A DNA stretch of 64,000 nucleotides. Origin: Nitrospira sp. (GTDB taxonomy: Bacteria > Nitrospirota > Nitrospiria > Nitrospirales > Nitrospiraceae). The notes below the pieces were generated by a model that saw only the letters and a list, made by a program, of their open reading frames with translations, was not told the DNA's origin and ran no database searches. Both the position numbers and the translations under genes were made by a program. Each line of letters begins with the position of its first letter. Positions within the stretch are counted from its first letter, which is position 1. Of the stretch, positions 54,277 through 63,986 are shown in pieces. Where the stretch lies: assembly GCA_024760545.1 (NCBI GenBank), contig CP060501.1:1835501-1899500 (forward strand). The letters are read 5' to 3'.

Positions 54277-55605
54277 ATGCCTCGTGATGGTCGGAAAAAG
54301 AGAAGTCCGTGTCTCCGTGGCCTCACCGCGGCGATTGTGGGACCGGGGTTGGCACTTTGCCTGACCCTGTCCAATAGTCCCGCCCATGCCGATGACATTA
54401 TCGTCGCAACCTATGAGGGGATCATTAACCCCGTCGCGGCAGAATACCTGCACGATGCTCTCGCCTTTGCCCAATCGTCCGGTGCGCACGCTCTGATCTT
54501 GAAGCTCGACACGCCCGGAGGGTTGGACACCTCCATGCGTCTGATGATCAAAGATATTACCGGCTCACCGATTCCGGTGATCGTGTTCGTCGCTCCCTCG
54601 GGAGGCCGTGCCGCCTCTGCAGGAGTCTTCATTACGATAGCGGCCCATGTGGCCGCCATGGCGCCGGGTACCAACATCGGGGCCGCGCACCCGGTCGCAA
54701 TGGGCGGCGGCGAGATGGACAACACGATGAAGGAGAAAGTGGAAAACGATGCGGTGGCCTACATCAAGAGCATCGCGGAACAGCGTGGACGAAATGTATC
54801 ATGGGCCGAAGATGCGGTTCGCAAAAGCCTATCGGCCACCGAGCAGGAAGCCCTGAAACTTAAAATCATCGATCTGATCGCCGAGGATATCCCCACGCTG
54901 TTGAAATACCTCCAGGGGAGAAAGATTGCGCTTTCCCATGGATCAATCACGTTATCGGGCGAGACCGCTACTCTCCGTGAATTCCCGATGGGTACTCGTT
55001 TGGAGGTGCTCAAGACCCTGAGCGACCCCAACATCGCCTATCTCCTGATGTCCATCGGGACGATTGGGATCATGGCGGAACTTTACAGCCCCGGCGCAAT
55101 CCTTCCCGGTATCATCGGGGCGATCAGTTTGATCCTTGCATTCTATTCGCTCCAATCGCTTCCCGTGAACTATGCAGGCGTTCTCCTTGTGATACTTGGC
55201 GCCGTGTTCCTCTTGCTCGAAATCTCCGTCACCAGCTATGGATTACTCGCATTGGGCGGCTTGGCGGCCATGACGTTGGGCGGTCTGTTGCTCATCAAGA
55301 GTGATGCGCCTTTTTTGCAGGTGTCCCTGTCGTTTTTGTTGCCGACTGTCATGACGATCGGCGCCCTGATCGGCGTCATTGCGTGGACGGCCGTCAAGGG
55401 GGGGCGCCGCAGACCGGTTACAGGTGCTGAAGGGATGATTGGATCGATCGGAATCGCAAGGACGGATCTCAACCCCCGCGGTCAGATTGCCCTGCAAGGT
55501 GAGATCTGGGAGGCGATCAGCCAAACTCCGATTCGACAGGGAGAGGCCGCAGAGGTGATGTCGGTTGAGGGACTGACGGTCAAAGTCGCCCCTGCCCACA
55601 GGTAA
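54277..55605 (+). CDS. NfeD-type membrane serine protease (ClpP-class)
   Basis: A 442-aa NfeD1b protein. A signal/anchor (about 10-30) precedes the ClpP-like domain with LDTPGGLDTSMRLMIKDI, the catalytic Ser in GRAASAGVFITIAAH and a Lys-containing DNTMKEKVENDAVAYI stretch. Four membrane segments follow (about 245-370) and a C-terminal OB-fold NfeD domain (TGAEGMIGSIGIARTDLNPR). Such proteins cleave stomatin-type SPFH partners; the next gene encodes one. The frame opens at TTG 54223 but ATG 54277 gives the better signal. Confidence 0.88.
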   Translation: MPRDGRKKRSPCLRGLTAAIVGPGLALCLTLSNSPAHADDIIVATYEGIINPVAAEYLHDALAFAQSSGAHALILKLDTPGGLDTSMRLMIKDITGSPIPVIVFVAPSGGRAASAGVFITIAAHVAAMAPGTNIGAAHPVAMGGGEMDNTMKEKVENDAVAYIKSIAEQRGRNVSWAEDAVRKSLSATEQEALKLKIIDLIAEDIPTLLKYLQGRKIALSHGSITLSGETATLREFPMGTRLEVLKTLSDPNIAYLLMSIGTIGIMAELYSPGAILPGIIGAISLILAFYSLQSLPVNYAGVLLVILGAVFLLLEISVTSYGLLALGGLAAMTLGGLLLIKSDAPFLQVSLSFLLPTVMTIGALIGVIAWTAVKGGRRRPVTGAEGMIGSIGIARTDLNPRGQIALQGEIWEAISQTPIRQGEAAEVMSVEGLTVKVAPAHR

Positions 55606-55632
55606 CCTAACCGAAAAGAAGGAGCAGCCGCC

Positions 55633-56379
55633 ATGTCATTGCTCATGCCGTTGGTCCTCCTGGGACTCGTGCTCTATGCCAGTTTCAAGCGCGTCATGGA
55701 GTACGAACGACTCGTGGTGTTTGTTCTTGGCAAGTTTCAGACGGTGAAGGGGCCCGGCATTCGGTTAGTCATCCCGGTACTCCAGCAGATGGTGCGTGTC
55801 AATCTCCAAACCGTCACGATGGAGGTTCCCTCGCAGGACGTCATCACGCGAGACAACATCTCCGTGAAAGTGAACGCCGTCATTTTTCTCAGAGTGGTTG
55901 ATCCTCAGCGCGCGGTGCTGGCCGTTCAAGATTACCTCTACTCGACTTCGCAGGTAGCTCAGACCACCCTCCGCAGTGTACTTGGTCAGAGCCAGTTCGA
56001 CGACCTCCTGTCCAAGCGCGACGACATCAACGCCGAGCTGCAGCGGATTATCGATCAGCAGACCGAACCATGGGGAGTCAAAGTCGCCGCGGTCGAGGTG
56101 AAGAATGTGGATATTCCTCAAGACATGCAACGTGCGATTGCCCGGCAAGCCGAGGCGGAACGGGAACGGCGCGCTAAAATCATTCACGCTGAGGGCGAAT
56201 TTCAAGCCGCGCAGAAACTCGCTGAGGCCGCCAACGTCATCAGTCAAAATCCCGCTGCCCTCCAACTTCGTTATCTCCAGACGCTCGTCGAGATTGCGGC
56301 GGAGAAGAACTCGACTACGATTTTCCCGATTCCAATCGATACCCTTGCACCATTCATAAAGGGACTGCTCCCCAAATAG
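55633..56379 (+). CDS. Slipin (stomatin/SPFH-domain) membrane protein
   Basis: A 248-aa protein with an N-terminal hydrophobic anchor, then an SPFH domain: [60 protein letters not shown] and a C-terminal helix rich in Glu and Arg ([20 protein letters not shown]). It is the usual partner of NfeD and lies 27 bp behind it with AAGGAG upstream. Together they probably organise membrane microdomains and quality control. Confidence 0.93.
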   Translation: MSLLMPLVLLGLVLYASFKRVMEYERLVVFVLGKFQTVKGPGIRLVIPVLQQMVRVNLQTVTMEVPSQDVITRDNISVKVNAVIFLRVVDPQRAVLAVQDYLYSTSQVAQTTLRSVLGQSQFDDLLSKRDDINAELQRIIDQQTEPWGVKVAAVEVKNVDIPQDMQRAIARQAEAERERRAKIIHAEGEFQAAQKLAEAANVISQNPAALQLRYLQTLVEIAAEKNSTTIFPIPIDTLAPFIKGLLPK

Positions 56380-56639
56380 TGTGGCATTTCGGCCGAGCGG
56401 CTGATGCCGATCCTACATAGATGCCGCATAACTGAGACAGTTTGTCCTTACCTTACTCATTAGCTCATTCTAATTATTCTGTTTTTTCGAGCTGATTAGA
56501 CCTGCGATTTCTCATCTTCAATCCAGCATCCCTTTTGCTTCGTAACAACCGTAGATTAGGTAGATCCCGGGTTGAATCTTCTCAGCTCAATACGGCTCTA
56601 ATAGGATAGATGACGTTCAACCAACATGAGGGTGAAACG

Positions 56640-57887
56640 ATGAAAGAAGAACTTCGAGTCGAGGAGATACAGAAAACATTCGTCCCGGATGTCGATGCCG
56701 ATGACGCGAAGGCAAGCGGCATGTTGGGAATGATCGGTCGGGGAGAGGCTGAGGATTCCGGCTCGGATGAGAAACCCCAGCCGGTCATGCGCACAAGTCA
56801 GGGGGCCAGTCCGTTCCTCTTGGAAGCCTTGTATTTCCGTTCATTCGGCGAACGCGGGCTCTTGACGCGAGAAGAAGAGATCGTGATTGCCAAGCGCGTA
56901 GACCAAGGGACAAGACGCATTCGCATCGCTCTCCGTCAAGCCATAAAGACCCTTCTCAAATCCAAACGGTCATCGGTTGTGGCCGAAACATTTCAGGTGC
57001 TCCAAGTCGTGAGACGATTGAGCGGGCTTTCGGCCACCGCATTGGACAACGCGGAAAAGGCGTTGGTTGCCGTTCTGAAACCATTGGATGCTGACTCCAA
57101 ACCAGCGGTAGCGACCGCAAAGCAACTCAACGCAGTGCTTGATGAAATCCGATCCGCCAGAATCATCCTGGAGCAAGGAAAGGATGAGCTTGTACGGTGC
57201 AATCTGCGCCTAGTGGTGGATGTCGCCAAGCATTACACAGGGCGGGGATTGAGCCTCCTGGATCTTGTCCAGGAGGGCAACATCGGCCTCATGAAAGCCG
57301 CTGAACGATATCAGTATCGGAAAGGCTTCAAATTCAGCACGTACGCGACATGGTGGATTCGGCAAGGCATCACACGGGCGCTGGCGGACCAATCGCGGAC
57401 GATTCGCATTCCAGTCCACCAAACGGAAGCCTCGCACCGTATCCTGCGTGTGATGCGAAGACTGGGGCAGCAGTTCGGACGACCGGCTCGATTGGAAGAG
57501 ATTGCTCATGTGCTGCGCATGAGACCGGAAAGGCTTCGCGAGACCGTCTTGGCGTTTCAGGAGCCGGTGGCATTGGAGACTCCGATCGGTGACGGAGACA
57601 CCCAGTTCGGAGATATGATCCCCGACCAACAAGCCGTACCACCTGACGCGCATGTTCACCGGAGTGAGTTGACTCAACACTTGGATCGCATCCTCAGCAC
57701 GCTCACTCCGCGAGAACAAACAGTCATCCGGCTTCGCTTCGGGATCGGCTACGATGAAGCCAGCACACTGGAGCAGGTCGGCCAAAGCTTGTCCGTCACG
57801 CGCGAGCGTATCCGCCAAATCGAAGCGAAAGCACTCAAGAAGCTGAAGACCCCTCAGATCAAGGAACTCTTCGCAGCTATCAAGTAG
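56640..57887 (+). CDS. RNA polymerase sigma-70 family factor (group 1/2)
   Basis: A 415-aa sigma factor. ATG 56640 has GAGGGTGAAA upstream; an in-frame ATG at 56610 is possible. Region 1.2 lies at about 55-90 (ERGLLTREEEIVIAKRVDQG), a non-conserved insert at 100-185 replaces the long primary-sigma segment, then region 2 (NLRLVVDVAKHYTGRGLSLL, FKFSTYATWWIRQGITRALA), region 3 (ILRVMRRLGQQFGRPARLEE) and region 4 (LTPREQTVIRLRFGIGYDEA, SVTRERIRQIEAKALKKL). It lacks region 1.1, so it is more likely an alternative housekeeping-like (RpoS/RpoD2-like) factor. A strong hairpin follows. Confidence 0.9.
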   Translation: MKEELRVEEIQKTFVPDVDADDAKASGMLGMIGRGEAEDSGSDEKPQPVMRTSQGASPFLLEALYFRSFGERGLLTREEEIVIAKRVDQGTRRIRIALRQAIKTLLKSKRSSVVAETFQVLQVVRRLSGLSATALDNAEKALVAVLKPLDADSKPAVATAKQLNAVLDEIRSARIILEQGKDELVRCNLRLVVDVAKHYTGRGLSLLDLVQEGNIGLMKAAERYQYRKGFKFSTYATWWIRQGITRALADQSRTIRIPVHQTEASHRILRVMRRLGQQFGRPARLEEIAHVLRMRPERLRETVLAFQEPVALETPIGDGDTQFGDMIPDQQAVPPDAHVHRSELTQHLDRILSTLTPREQTVIRLRFGIGYDEASTLEQVGQSLSVTRERIRQIEAKALKKLKTPQIKELFAAIK

Positions 57888-57894
57888 GCTCTTC

Positions 57895-57925
57895 GTTCCG
57901 AGGGCAACCAGGTTGCCCTCGGAAC
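57895..57925 (+). terminator. Strong hairpin behind the sigma factor gene
   Basis: A perfect palindrome with 15-base arms (GTTCCGAGGGCAACC and its complement) around a single base, only 7 bp after the sigma-factor stop. Without a T-run it is not a classical intrinsic terminator, but position and strength suggest transcript end or stabilisation. Confidence 0.65.
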
Positions 57926-58039
57926 CCGACTTCCCTCTGCATCGTGAGTTATGCAACAATTACCCCTCTATGCCGAGTTTGCTGTTTCTTTCCGCTATCC
58001 CATCTTCTGGAAACACACGGTGGGTACACTTTGGCCTTC

Positions 58040-58783
58040 ATGGATAAACCGGTCTCCGCAGATGGCTCTGTGACCAATCCGAATATCACCACGTCTCCGG
58101 CTTTCGACTCTCTCCATTTTCCTCCCGGATCGGTCCGCATATTTCCCAAGCCGATGCCCTATCTCACAGCGTGGCAATTACAGTCTCGCTTGCATGAGGA
58201 ACGTGTCCTCGATCTTCGACCGGATACCGTCTTGATTCTTGAACATCCGGCCGTCTATACGCTGGGACGAAGGACGAAACCATCGCATTGGGGAGGGAAT
58301 GAAGCTGCCTTGTGCGGGAACGGAGCGGAACTGCACTACGTGAACCGCGGAGGATCAGTAACCTATCACGGTCCAGGACAGATCGTGGTGTATCCCATCC
58401 TTAAGCTTGCTGGAATCGCGACCGGGCCTAGGCAGTTGGTCTGGCTATTGGAAGAAGTGATCATTCGATTGCTTGGCCGCTGGAACATTACCGGTTCTCG
58501 CATTGCCGGCAAACCGGGTGTGTGGGTGATGACGCCTGAACCACAGAAAATCGCCTTTCTCGGTGTACGAATCGAACAAGGCGTGACCTTACATGGATTT
58601 GCTCTCAACGTGGATTTAGATTTGACGCCTTTCCTTCGGATTCATCCATGCGGGTTTCCCGATTGCCGTGTGACATCCATGGTGGCGGCGCGCAACGCAA
58701 CGGTCTCCGTGGACGCAGTCAAGCAGGAACTCGCTCAAACCTTTGCGGCGGTGTTTGCACGAAATTGGTCCGCGGTGGCTTGA
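58040..58783 (+). CDS. lipB: Octanoyltransferase LipB
   Basis: Moves octanoyl groups from acyl carrier protein to lipoyl domains. The 247-aa chain has the family motifs LILEHPAVYTLGRR, NRGGSVTYHGPGQIVVYPI, the catalytic Lys in KIAFLGVRIE and the Cys nucleophile in HPCGFPDCRVTSM. ATG 58040 (MDKPVSADG) is preferred; the frame opens at 57944 with a non-conserved stretch. The next gene starts 41 bp later, so both may be co-transcribed. Confidence 0.92.
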   Translation: MDKPVSADGSVTNPNITTSPAFDSLHFPPGSVRIFPKPMPYLTAWQLQSRLHEERVLDLRPDTVLILEHPAVYTLGRRTKPSHWGGNEAALCGNGAELHYVNRGGSVTYHGPGQIVVYPILKLAGIATGPRQLVWLLEEVIIRLLGRWNITGSRIAGKPGVWVMTPEPQKIAFLGVRIEQGVTLHGFALNVDLDLTPFLRIHPCGFPDCRVTSMVAARNATVSVDAVKQELAQTFAAVFARNWSAVA

Positions 58784-58824
58784 CCACCGGTGCGCGAACA
58801 TCGATGACGTTCATCGAAAGGAGC

Positions 58825-60078
58825 ATGATGCAAGAGCTTGATACCCCGACCTTTCGCTTGGCGGTCGCACAATTCTATCAGGCAGCCGAGGCCATGCATC
58901 TGGACTCCAATCTCCGTGAACGTCTGAAGCTCCCTCAACGTTCTTTGGTCGTCAGTCTTCCGGTCCGAATGGACGACGGACATGTGGAAGTTTTTACGGG
59001 CTATCGGGTTCAGCATGATTCATCGCGCGGCCCGTCAAAGGGAGGCTTGCGTTACCATCCCGACGTGAACCTTGGCGAGGTAGCTGCTCTCGCCATGTGG
59101 ATGACATGGAAATGCGCGCTTGCCGGTCTACCATATGGCGGGGCAAAAGGCGGAGTAAAGGTTGCGCCCAAACAACTGTCTTCCATGGAACTCCAGCGGC
59201 TCACGAGGCGCTACGCGGCGGAGATTTTTCCGCTCATTGGACCGGACAAGGATGTCCCAGCCCCGGACGTGGGGACCGATGCCCAAATCATGGCGTGGAT
59301 TATGGATACCTACAGTCAGCAAGTCGGATATGCCGTCCCCGGCGTCGTCACCGGCAAACCTCTGTCGCTCGGCGGCAGCTTGGGCCGGGAAGAAGCGACA
59401 GGGCGCGGAGTCGTCTATGTCACGCAGGAAGCCCTGCGACATCTGAAGCTGTCGATGGAGAAGGCCACGGTGGCCATTCAAGGATTTGGGAATGTCGGTT
59501 CACACACCGCTCGCATCATGCAACAGCAAGGCGCGCGTGTAATCGCTGTCAGTGATGTCAGCGGGGGAATCTACAATGCCAAGGGGTTGGATGTCCTGGA
59601 GGTGATTCGCCGTGCTCCCGGACTGCCGCTGCAGGAAACCAAGTTGGGAGAGGCGATCACCAACGAGGAGTTGCTCGAACTTGAGTGTACCGTGCTCGTT
59701 CCCGCAGCACTCTCGGAACAGATCACGGCCAAAAATGCGAATTCCCTGAGGTGCCGGATCCTGTCCGAAGGTGCCAACGGCCCGACGACGCTGGAGGCCG
59801 ACAGCATTCTCGCAGACAAAGGCATCTTCGTGATTCCCGACATTCTCGCAAATTCCGGCGGCGTCATCGTGTCGTACTTCGAATGGGTGCAGGATCTTCA
59901 GCGATTTTTCTGGAGCGCGACGGATATCCAGCATCGGCTGCAAGAAATCATCACATCCGCCTTTCAACGCACGCTTCACTTTTCGACTGAACGCCGAGTT
60001 TCGATGCGCATGGCGGCGCTGATGAGCGGGATCGATCAAGTCGCTCAAGCCCACCTTCAACGTGGGCTGTACCCCTAG
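58825..60078 (+). CDS. Glu/Leu/Phe/Val-type NAD(P)-dependent dehydrogenase
   Basis: A 417-aa oxidoreductase of the glutamate dehydrogenase superfamily. Substrate-domain motifs are GYRVQHDSSRGPSKGGLRYH, MTWKCALAGLPYGGAKGGVK (catalytic Lys) and VPAPDVGTDAQIMAWIMDTY. The Rossmann domain has AIQGFGNVGSHTARIM. Length and motifs are those of glutamate dehydrogenase, so oxidative deamination of glutamate is the best guess; leucine-type specificity cannot be excluded. The start is ATG 58825 after AAGGAG, or the ATG 3 bp later; the longer frame (58648) lies in lipB. Confidence 0.92.
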   Translation: MMQELDTPTFRLAVAQFYQAAEAMHLDSNLRERLKLPQRSLVVSLPVRMDDGHVEVFTGYRVQHDSSRGPSKGGLRYHPDVNLGEVAALAMWMTWKCALAGLPYGGAKGGVKVAPKQLSSMELQRLTRRYAAEIFPLIGPDKDVPAPDVGTDAQIMAWIMDTYSQQVGYAVPGVVTGKPLSLGGSLGREEATGRGVVYVTQEALRHLKLSMEKATVAIQGFGNVGSHTARIMQQQGARVIAVSDVSGGIYNAKGLDVLEVIRRAPGLPLQETKLGEAITNEELLELECTVLVPAALSEQITAKNANSLRCRILSEGANGPTTLEADSILADKGIFVIPDILANSGGVIVSYFEWVQDLQRFFWSATDIQHRLQEIITSAFQRTLHFSTERRVSMRMAALMSGIDQVAQAHLQRGLYP

Positions 60079-60195
60079 TCGCACGATTCCACCGCGACCT
60101 TCATTGTCGATCTGATGCCTAGATACTTGCTCCGCGACTTCCTCCTGCGCTAGGGTGATTCCTCGTCACATGCCGGAGAAGCGAAGAGGCACCTC

Positions 60196-60489
60196 ATGAC
60201 TCGGAATATGATCGCCACCGCGTGGGAACAACATTGCGCCAACGGATGGCCTCAGTTTTCAAGCCCACACGAGGGGCAATTGATGACGCTCGATACCGTC
60301 ATCAGCGGTTGTGTGGTCTACTACCTAGACAGTTCCGAGGGTCTCGATCATCAACGGCTTGCCATTGTGAAGGATTGTTTGGGCGATCTGGACGATCTGA
60401 CCGGGGAATTGGACGCTGATTGTCAGCCGTACTTTCTCCGGCTTCGTCGACTCGGCGAGATGTTGCTGGCCACAGAGCGGCACTCATGA
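60196..60489 (+). CDS. Hypothetical protein, 97 aa
   Basis: A short soluble protein with a plausible site (GAAGAGG) before ATG 60196. The sequence has no membrane span; VVYYLDSSEGLDHQRLAIVK and DCLGDLDDLTGELDADCQPY are the most structured parts, followed by a basic Leu-rich helix (YFLRLRRLGEMLLATERHS). No family is recognised. Confidence 0.5.
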   Translation: MTRNMIATAWEQHCANGWPQFSSPHEGQLMTLDTVISGCVVYYLDSSEGLDHQRLAIVKDCLGDLDDLTGELDADCQPYFLRLRRLGEMLLATERHS

Positions 60490-60666
60490 CCCTTACGCAC
60501 CGACAGATTTCCCTTCACCGGACGATGTCCAGCCGTCTTTTATACGTGCCGTTCCTTGCAGGTTAGAATCCGCTTGGCTACAATGATGCCCATGTCGTGT
60601 AGAAGCCTACCGGGTACGACCACTCAGGCCATTCGCTGATCTCAGAAAGAACGAAACGAGCAAGCC

Positions 60667-61203
60667 ATGGTGAGCGCCGCGCGATTGTCAACCATCCTGT
60701 TTTCAGCTCTTCTTCTTGCGCTGGGCTCAGCGCATGCCGAGCCGTATGAATTGAGTAAGAACGATGTCATGGAATCAAAGACCATTTCGAGCGCCGACAT
60801 TTCGCTCTTCGGCGTTAAACTCGGCGACTCCGAAACCAAAGCCATCGAGACACTCGTGAATGAAAAGATTGCTGGAATCAAGGCTGAACAGGAGGCCGCA
60901 TTCATCTTCCTGCTTGACCAACGCAAACCAACCGGCCCGATGGCGGGGGTTCGCATTCAGGACGGCAAGGTCGATCTGCTCTTCATCAATAATCGGTTCG
61001 CCCACAAGACACGAGGCATCTTTCGAAACGTGCTCACCAGCGAAAGCCCGGAAGACATTCGAAAGTTACTGGGCAAGGAAGAGTATGGCGACGAAAACGT
61101 GATGGGCGCGGTCCTGGCCTATGATAAACAAGGCTTCCAGGTGAACTATCTGGGGAAAGACATCAACATCGAGTTTGCCCAGCCGCATGAGTCCTTCCGT
61201 TGA
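60667..61203 (+). CDS. Hypothetical exported protein
   Basis: A 178-aa product with a clear signal peptide (MVSAARLSTILFSALLLALG, cleavage near AHAEP). The mature part has a repeated alpha/beta flavour (SADISLFGVKLGDSETKAIE; MAGVRIQDGKVDLLFINNRF; GKEEYGDENVMGAVLAYDKQ). The GVKLGDS and LLGKEE-type elements are reminiscent of proteins that fold as short alpha/beta repeats, but I cannot name a family. It stands alone. Confidence 0.6.
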   Translation: MVSAARLSTILFSALLLALGSAHAEPYELSKNDVMESKTISSADISLFGVKLGDSETKAIETLVNEKIAGIKAEQEAAFIFLLDQRKPTGPMAGVRIQDGKVDLLFINNRFAHKTRGIFRNVLTSESPEDIRKLLGKEEYGDENVMGAVLAYDKQGFQVNYLGKDINIEFAQPHESFR

Positions 61204-61336
61204 TCCCTATCGCCGACCGACGAGTTGACGCAAGGAACCGTCGATCCCTCGAGGAGTAATCGTGTACATCCGTACTACTCGCGTATGAGTTCGGCGGCTC
61301 GGAAATGGGCCATGACACAAGAAGCCACGAAGGAGG

Positions 61337-62269
61337 CTATTGGATGGGAGTGGTCATACGAAGACCGTAGTCGATCAGGCTTTTAGCGGTATTCCACCGG
61401 CGGTTCGAGTTCAGAATGACGAGCAGCAAATCGCTGCCGTTTTGAGAGACTTTGGCAATGAGACATCTGCCGGCTTTGGATGTGAACCCCGTCTTCACCC
61501 CTTCTACACCGGGAACGCGACCAAGCAGGCGATTCGTATTATGCAGGACATACGCACGGTATCCACTGACGGGCGTGATAATCTCCCGCTCTTCTCTCAC
61601 AAGCTCTCGAAACACGGCGTTCTGCATCGCCACCTCGCTGAGTTTGGCAAGATCTTCCGCCGTCGAATAGTGATCGGGACTGTCAAAGCCGCAGCCGTTA
61701 CTGAAATGCGTATCGGATAAACCGAGCGCAGCTGCTTTCGCATTCATCAACATCACAAACTGCTCTTCATCGCCTCCGACATGCTCAACGGCCGCCAGGC
61801 AGGCGTCATTGGCCGAAACCATCATCATGGCCTTCAGCAAATCCCCAAGACGAAACACTTCGCCGACTTTTAAGCGCAGATGAGTCTTCGGAGCGCGTGC
61901 GGCATTCTTGCTCACGGTTGCCAGATCATCCAGGCGGCCTTTCTCCAGAATGACCAGAGCCGACATGATCTTGGTCAGACTGGCGGGCGACAAACGTTTC
62001 TCAGTCTCGTGCTCGAACAGCACACGGCCTGACCGCAATTCCTTCAGAAGAATACTGTGCGCAGGAACTCGCTTCCACGGGAGAGGTTGCGGAACATAGC
62101 TGACGGTGTGGATGACCTGGCTCTTGGAATGCGCCTCGATCGCAGAGGCAGGATGGATCGAAAATCCGATCAACGGGAGAGAGAATGCCGCAAGTAGACT
62201 GAGGCAGTAGAAAGTTCGGCCCCAGCTCTGCAAAAGAGGGTCAGGTCGAATGGGGTCCTTCTGAGCCAA
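61337..62269 (-). CDS. D-alanyl-D-alanine carboxypeptidase (penicillin-binding protein 5/6 type)
   Basis: Trims the terminal D-Ala of peptidoglycan stem peptides. The 310-aa protein has a signal/anchor (about 20-42), the SxxK motif in SPASLTKIMSALVI, the SxN motif as MVSANDACLAAVE and the KTG motif in VEGVKTGFTSKAG. The C-terminus ends soon after KTG, so the second domain and amphipathic anchor of E. coli PBP5 are missing; the N-terminal segment could anchor it. This shorter form is common (DacB/DacF-like). Confidence 0.9.
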   Translation of the reverse strand: MAQKDPIRPDPLLQSWGRTFYCLSLLAAFSLPLIGFSIHPASAIEAHSKSQVIHTVSYVPQPLPWKRVPAHSILLKELRSGRVLFEHETEKRLSPASLTKIMSALVILEKGRLDDLATVSKNAARAPKTHLRLKVGEVFRLGDLLKAMMMVSANDACLAAVEHVGGDEEQFVMLMNAKAAALGLSDTHFSNGCGFDSPDHYSTAEDLAKLSEVAMQNAVFRELVREEREIITPVSGYRAYVLHNTNRLLGRVPGVEGVKTGFTSKAGRCLIAKVSQNGSDLLLVILNSNRRWNTAKSLIDYGLRMTTPIQ

Positions 62270-62284
62270 AAACGACCGCCTCTC

Positions 62285-62473
62285 TTAGAAAATGAACGAT
62301 TCGCGTACTTTATCACCTTTCCGCCCACTATCAAGAACTTTATGAAAAAATCTGAGGAGATCGGCTAAATCAATCCAAAACCCGCAATTTAGACAGCGGG
62401 CGTATATTCTCCTGTTGATCAGGGTATAGTGACGTTCCACCATCATGAACCCTCTGCACTTGAGGCATTGCAT
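62285..62473 (-). CDS. Small zinc-ribbon protein
   Basis: A 62-aa product from ATG 62473 to 62285. CLKC near the start and CLNC about 26 residues later form a plausible zinc site. The remainder is FWIDLADLLRFFHKVLDSGR with a charged end. The frame extends to 63043 but overlaps other genes. It lies 20 bp behind the small membrane protein gene. Family unknown. Confidence 0.5.
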   Translation of the reverse strand: MQCLKCRGFMMVERHYTLINRRIYARCLNCGFWIDLADLLRFFHKVLDSGRKGDKVRESFIF

Positions 62474-62493
62474 ACATGTCCCGCTCTCTCCGA

Positions 62494-62700
62494 CTACCGA
62501 AGGCGATTCATGATTAACGCGACACACCCGGCGAGCAATCCCCCACCGATGAGGGTCGTGCCAAAATACACGAACACATTTGTGCCTCCAGCCGGTTGAG
62601 TCCCCTCCCATAAATCGCGAATCCCGCCCTGCACCATCAGGACGGAGAGGGTCATCAAGGCCCCAATCATGAACCACCATGCGAAGGATCGAAGTGCCAT
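62494..62700 (-). CDS. Small two-span membrane protein
   Basis: A 68-aa product from ATG 62700 (MALRSFAWW). Two hydrophobic segments (about 4-24 and 42-64) flank a polar loop (IRDLWEGTQPAGGTN). The frame opens at 62736. No family is recognised, and no strong ribosome site is visible. Confidence 0.45.
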   Translation of the reverse strand: MALRSFAWWFMIGALMTLSVLMVQGGIRDLWEGTQPAGGTNVFVYFGTTLIGGGLLAGCVALIMNRLR

Positions 62701-62795
62701 CGTTAGGCTCGTAAATCTTGCTGTGGTTTTGCCCAACGGTCACTCTAGCGAAGGGCCCCTGGGCTGTCAAGAATAGATGGCGATCGGTCGGTCCA

Positions 62796-63986
62796 CTACT
62801 CTTTCGCATCCGACTTCGCAACCGGTTTGAGACCATGGTGAAGGAAGATGGAGACACTCCCGCTTCCGTTGTCGGCAATGGCCAGCCCCGGTTCCTCCAC
62901 CCCGCTCGTCGTGACCCGAAAGGATGAAAGAGCGAACGGGCCGGACTTCGTCCGGTAGTTTCTCGGAGGGTAATGAAAGGTCCCGTCGCCTTTTCCGAAC
63001 AAGATGGACAGATCATTTGATTGAAGGTTGACGATGGCGACATCCACTAAATGATCGCCATTAAAATCCCTCGCCAAGCCGAAGTTGGGTCCGGCGTCGG
63101 CACCCGAATCTTTGCCTGGCCGAAATGTCGCATTGCCGTTGCCGAGAAATGTGGTGAAGCTGTCCTTCTCTCCATTGATGACCAAGAGGTCGCTATGCTG
63201 ATCGTTATTGAAATCGGCAAAGCTCACACCGAGGGGTCGGTGTCCGGTGGGATAGTCTTTGGGATCGCGAAATGAACCGTCGCCATTGCCGAGCCAAATT
63301 GAGACGGCATTCGACATAGGGCCCCCATTTGTGACGACTAAATCCAGTCTCCCGTCACCATTGAGATCCGACAAAGCCACCGATGTGGGCGTGTCTCCAT
63401 ACTCATACTGAACGCCATGCCGGAATTCACCCCTTCCATTGCCGAGGAAGACCTTAATCTTGTCGTTGCGCAGCGCGACGACCAGATCAGCATGGTGATC
63501 GCCATTGATGTCGTCCGTGGCTAGCGCGATCGGTGTGCGATGGACCGGGTACCGTTGACCCTCTTCAAACTTTCCATCCCCATGGCCGAGTAAGAGCGAG
63601 ATTTCATCGCCGCCGGAGCAAGCCAAGGCGACATCGGCATGCCCGTCTTCGTTGAAGTCGCCCATTGCCAGGGCACGCGGTTCCTGGCAGACATGGAGCT
63701 GGACCTGATCTTTAAATGTTCCGTCACCGTTGCCCAAGAGAATGGACACGCTATTGCTTGCAATGTTCGTGGTGATCAGATCGGTGAATGAATCCTGATT
63801 CAGGTCCCCGGTGGTGATCGTTGTCGGATTCTTGCCCACTTTGTAACTGGCAAAGTAATAGAAGGGATCCGGCGGAGTATAGGGGTCGGTCTTTGAGCAA
63901 CCCCAGAAACCATCACCGGCCAAGAGACCCAGCAAAGCGACGCCGAGGATCAACCTCTCCACAGGGTGTTTCCGTTTCACAAGCAC
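62796..63986 (-). CDS. FG-GAP/VCBS repeat lipoprotein (may extend past right edge)
   Basis: A 396-aa product with a signal sequence and a Cys at FWGCS suited for lipid attachment. The rest consists of seven repeats of FG-GAP/VCBS type: units such as TGDLNQDSFTDLITTNIASN, MGDFNEDGHADVALACSGG, LSDLNGDGRLDLVVTNGG and SFADFNNDQHSDLLVINGEK, each carrying a calcium-binding DxNxDxxxD loop and followed by a LLGNGDGTF strand. This gives an extracellular seven-bladed beta-propeller. The frame remains open to base 64000, so the GTG at 63986 may not be the true start, although the signal position fits it. Confidence 0.8.
   Translation of the reverse strand: MLVKRKHPVERLILGVALLGLLAGDGFWGCSKTDPYTPPDPFYYFASYKVGKNPTTITTGDLNQDSFTDLITTNIASNSVSILLGNGDGTFKDQVQLHVCQEPRALAMGDFNEDGHADVALACSGGDEISLLLGHGDGKFEEGQRYPVHRTPIALATDDINGDHHADLVVALRNDKIKVFLGNGRGEFRHGVQYEYGDTPTSVALSDLNGDGRLDLVVTNGGPMSNAVSIWLGNGDGSFRDPKDYPTGHRPLGVSFADFNNDQHSDLLVINGEKDSFTTFLGNGNATFRPGKDSGADAGPNFGLARDFNGDHLVDVAIVNLQSNDLSILFGKGDGTFHYPPRNYRTKSGPFALSSFRVTTSGVEEPGLAIADNGSGSVSIFLHHGLKPVAKSDAKE

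Noticed and set aside
58648-58824. Longer N-terminus of the dehydrogenase
   Set aside because: It lies within lipB and does not resemble the family; AAGGAG points to the ATG at 58825 or 58828.
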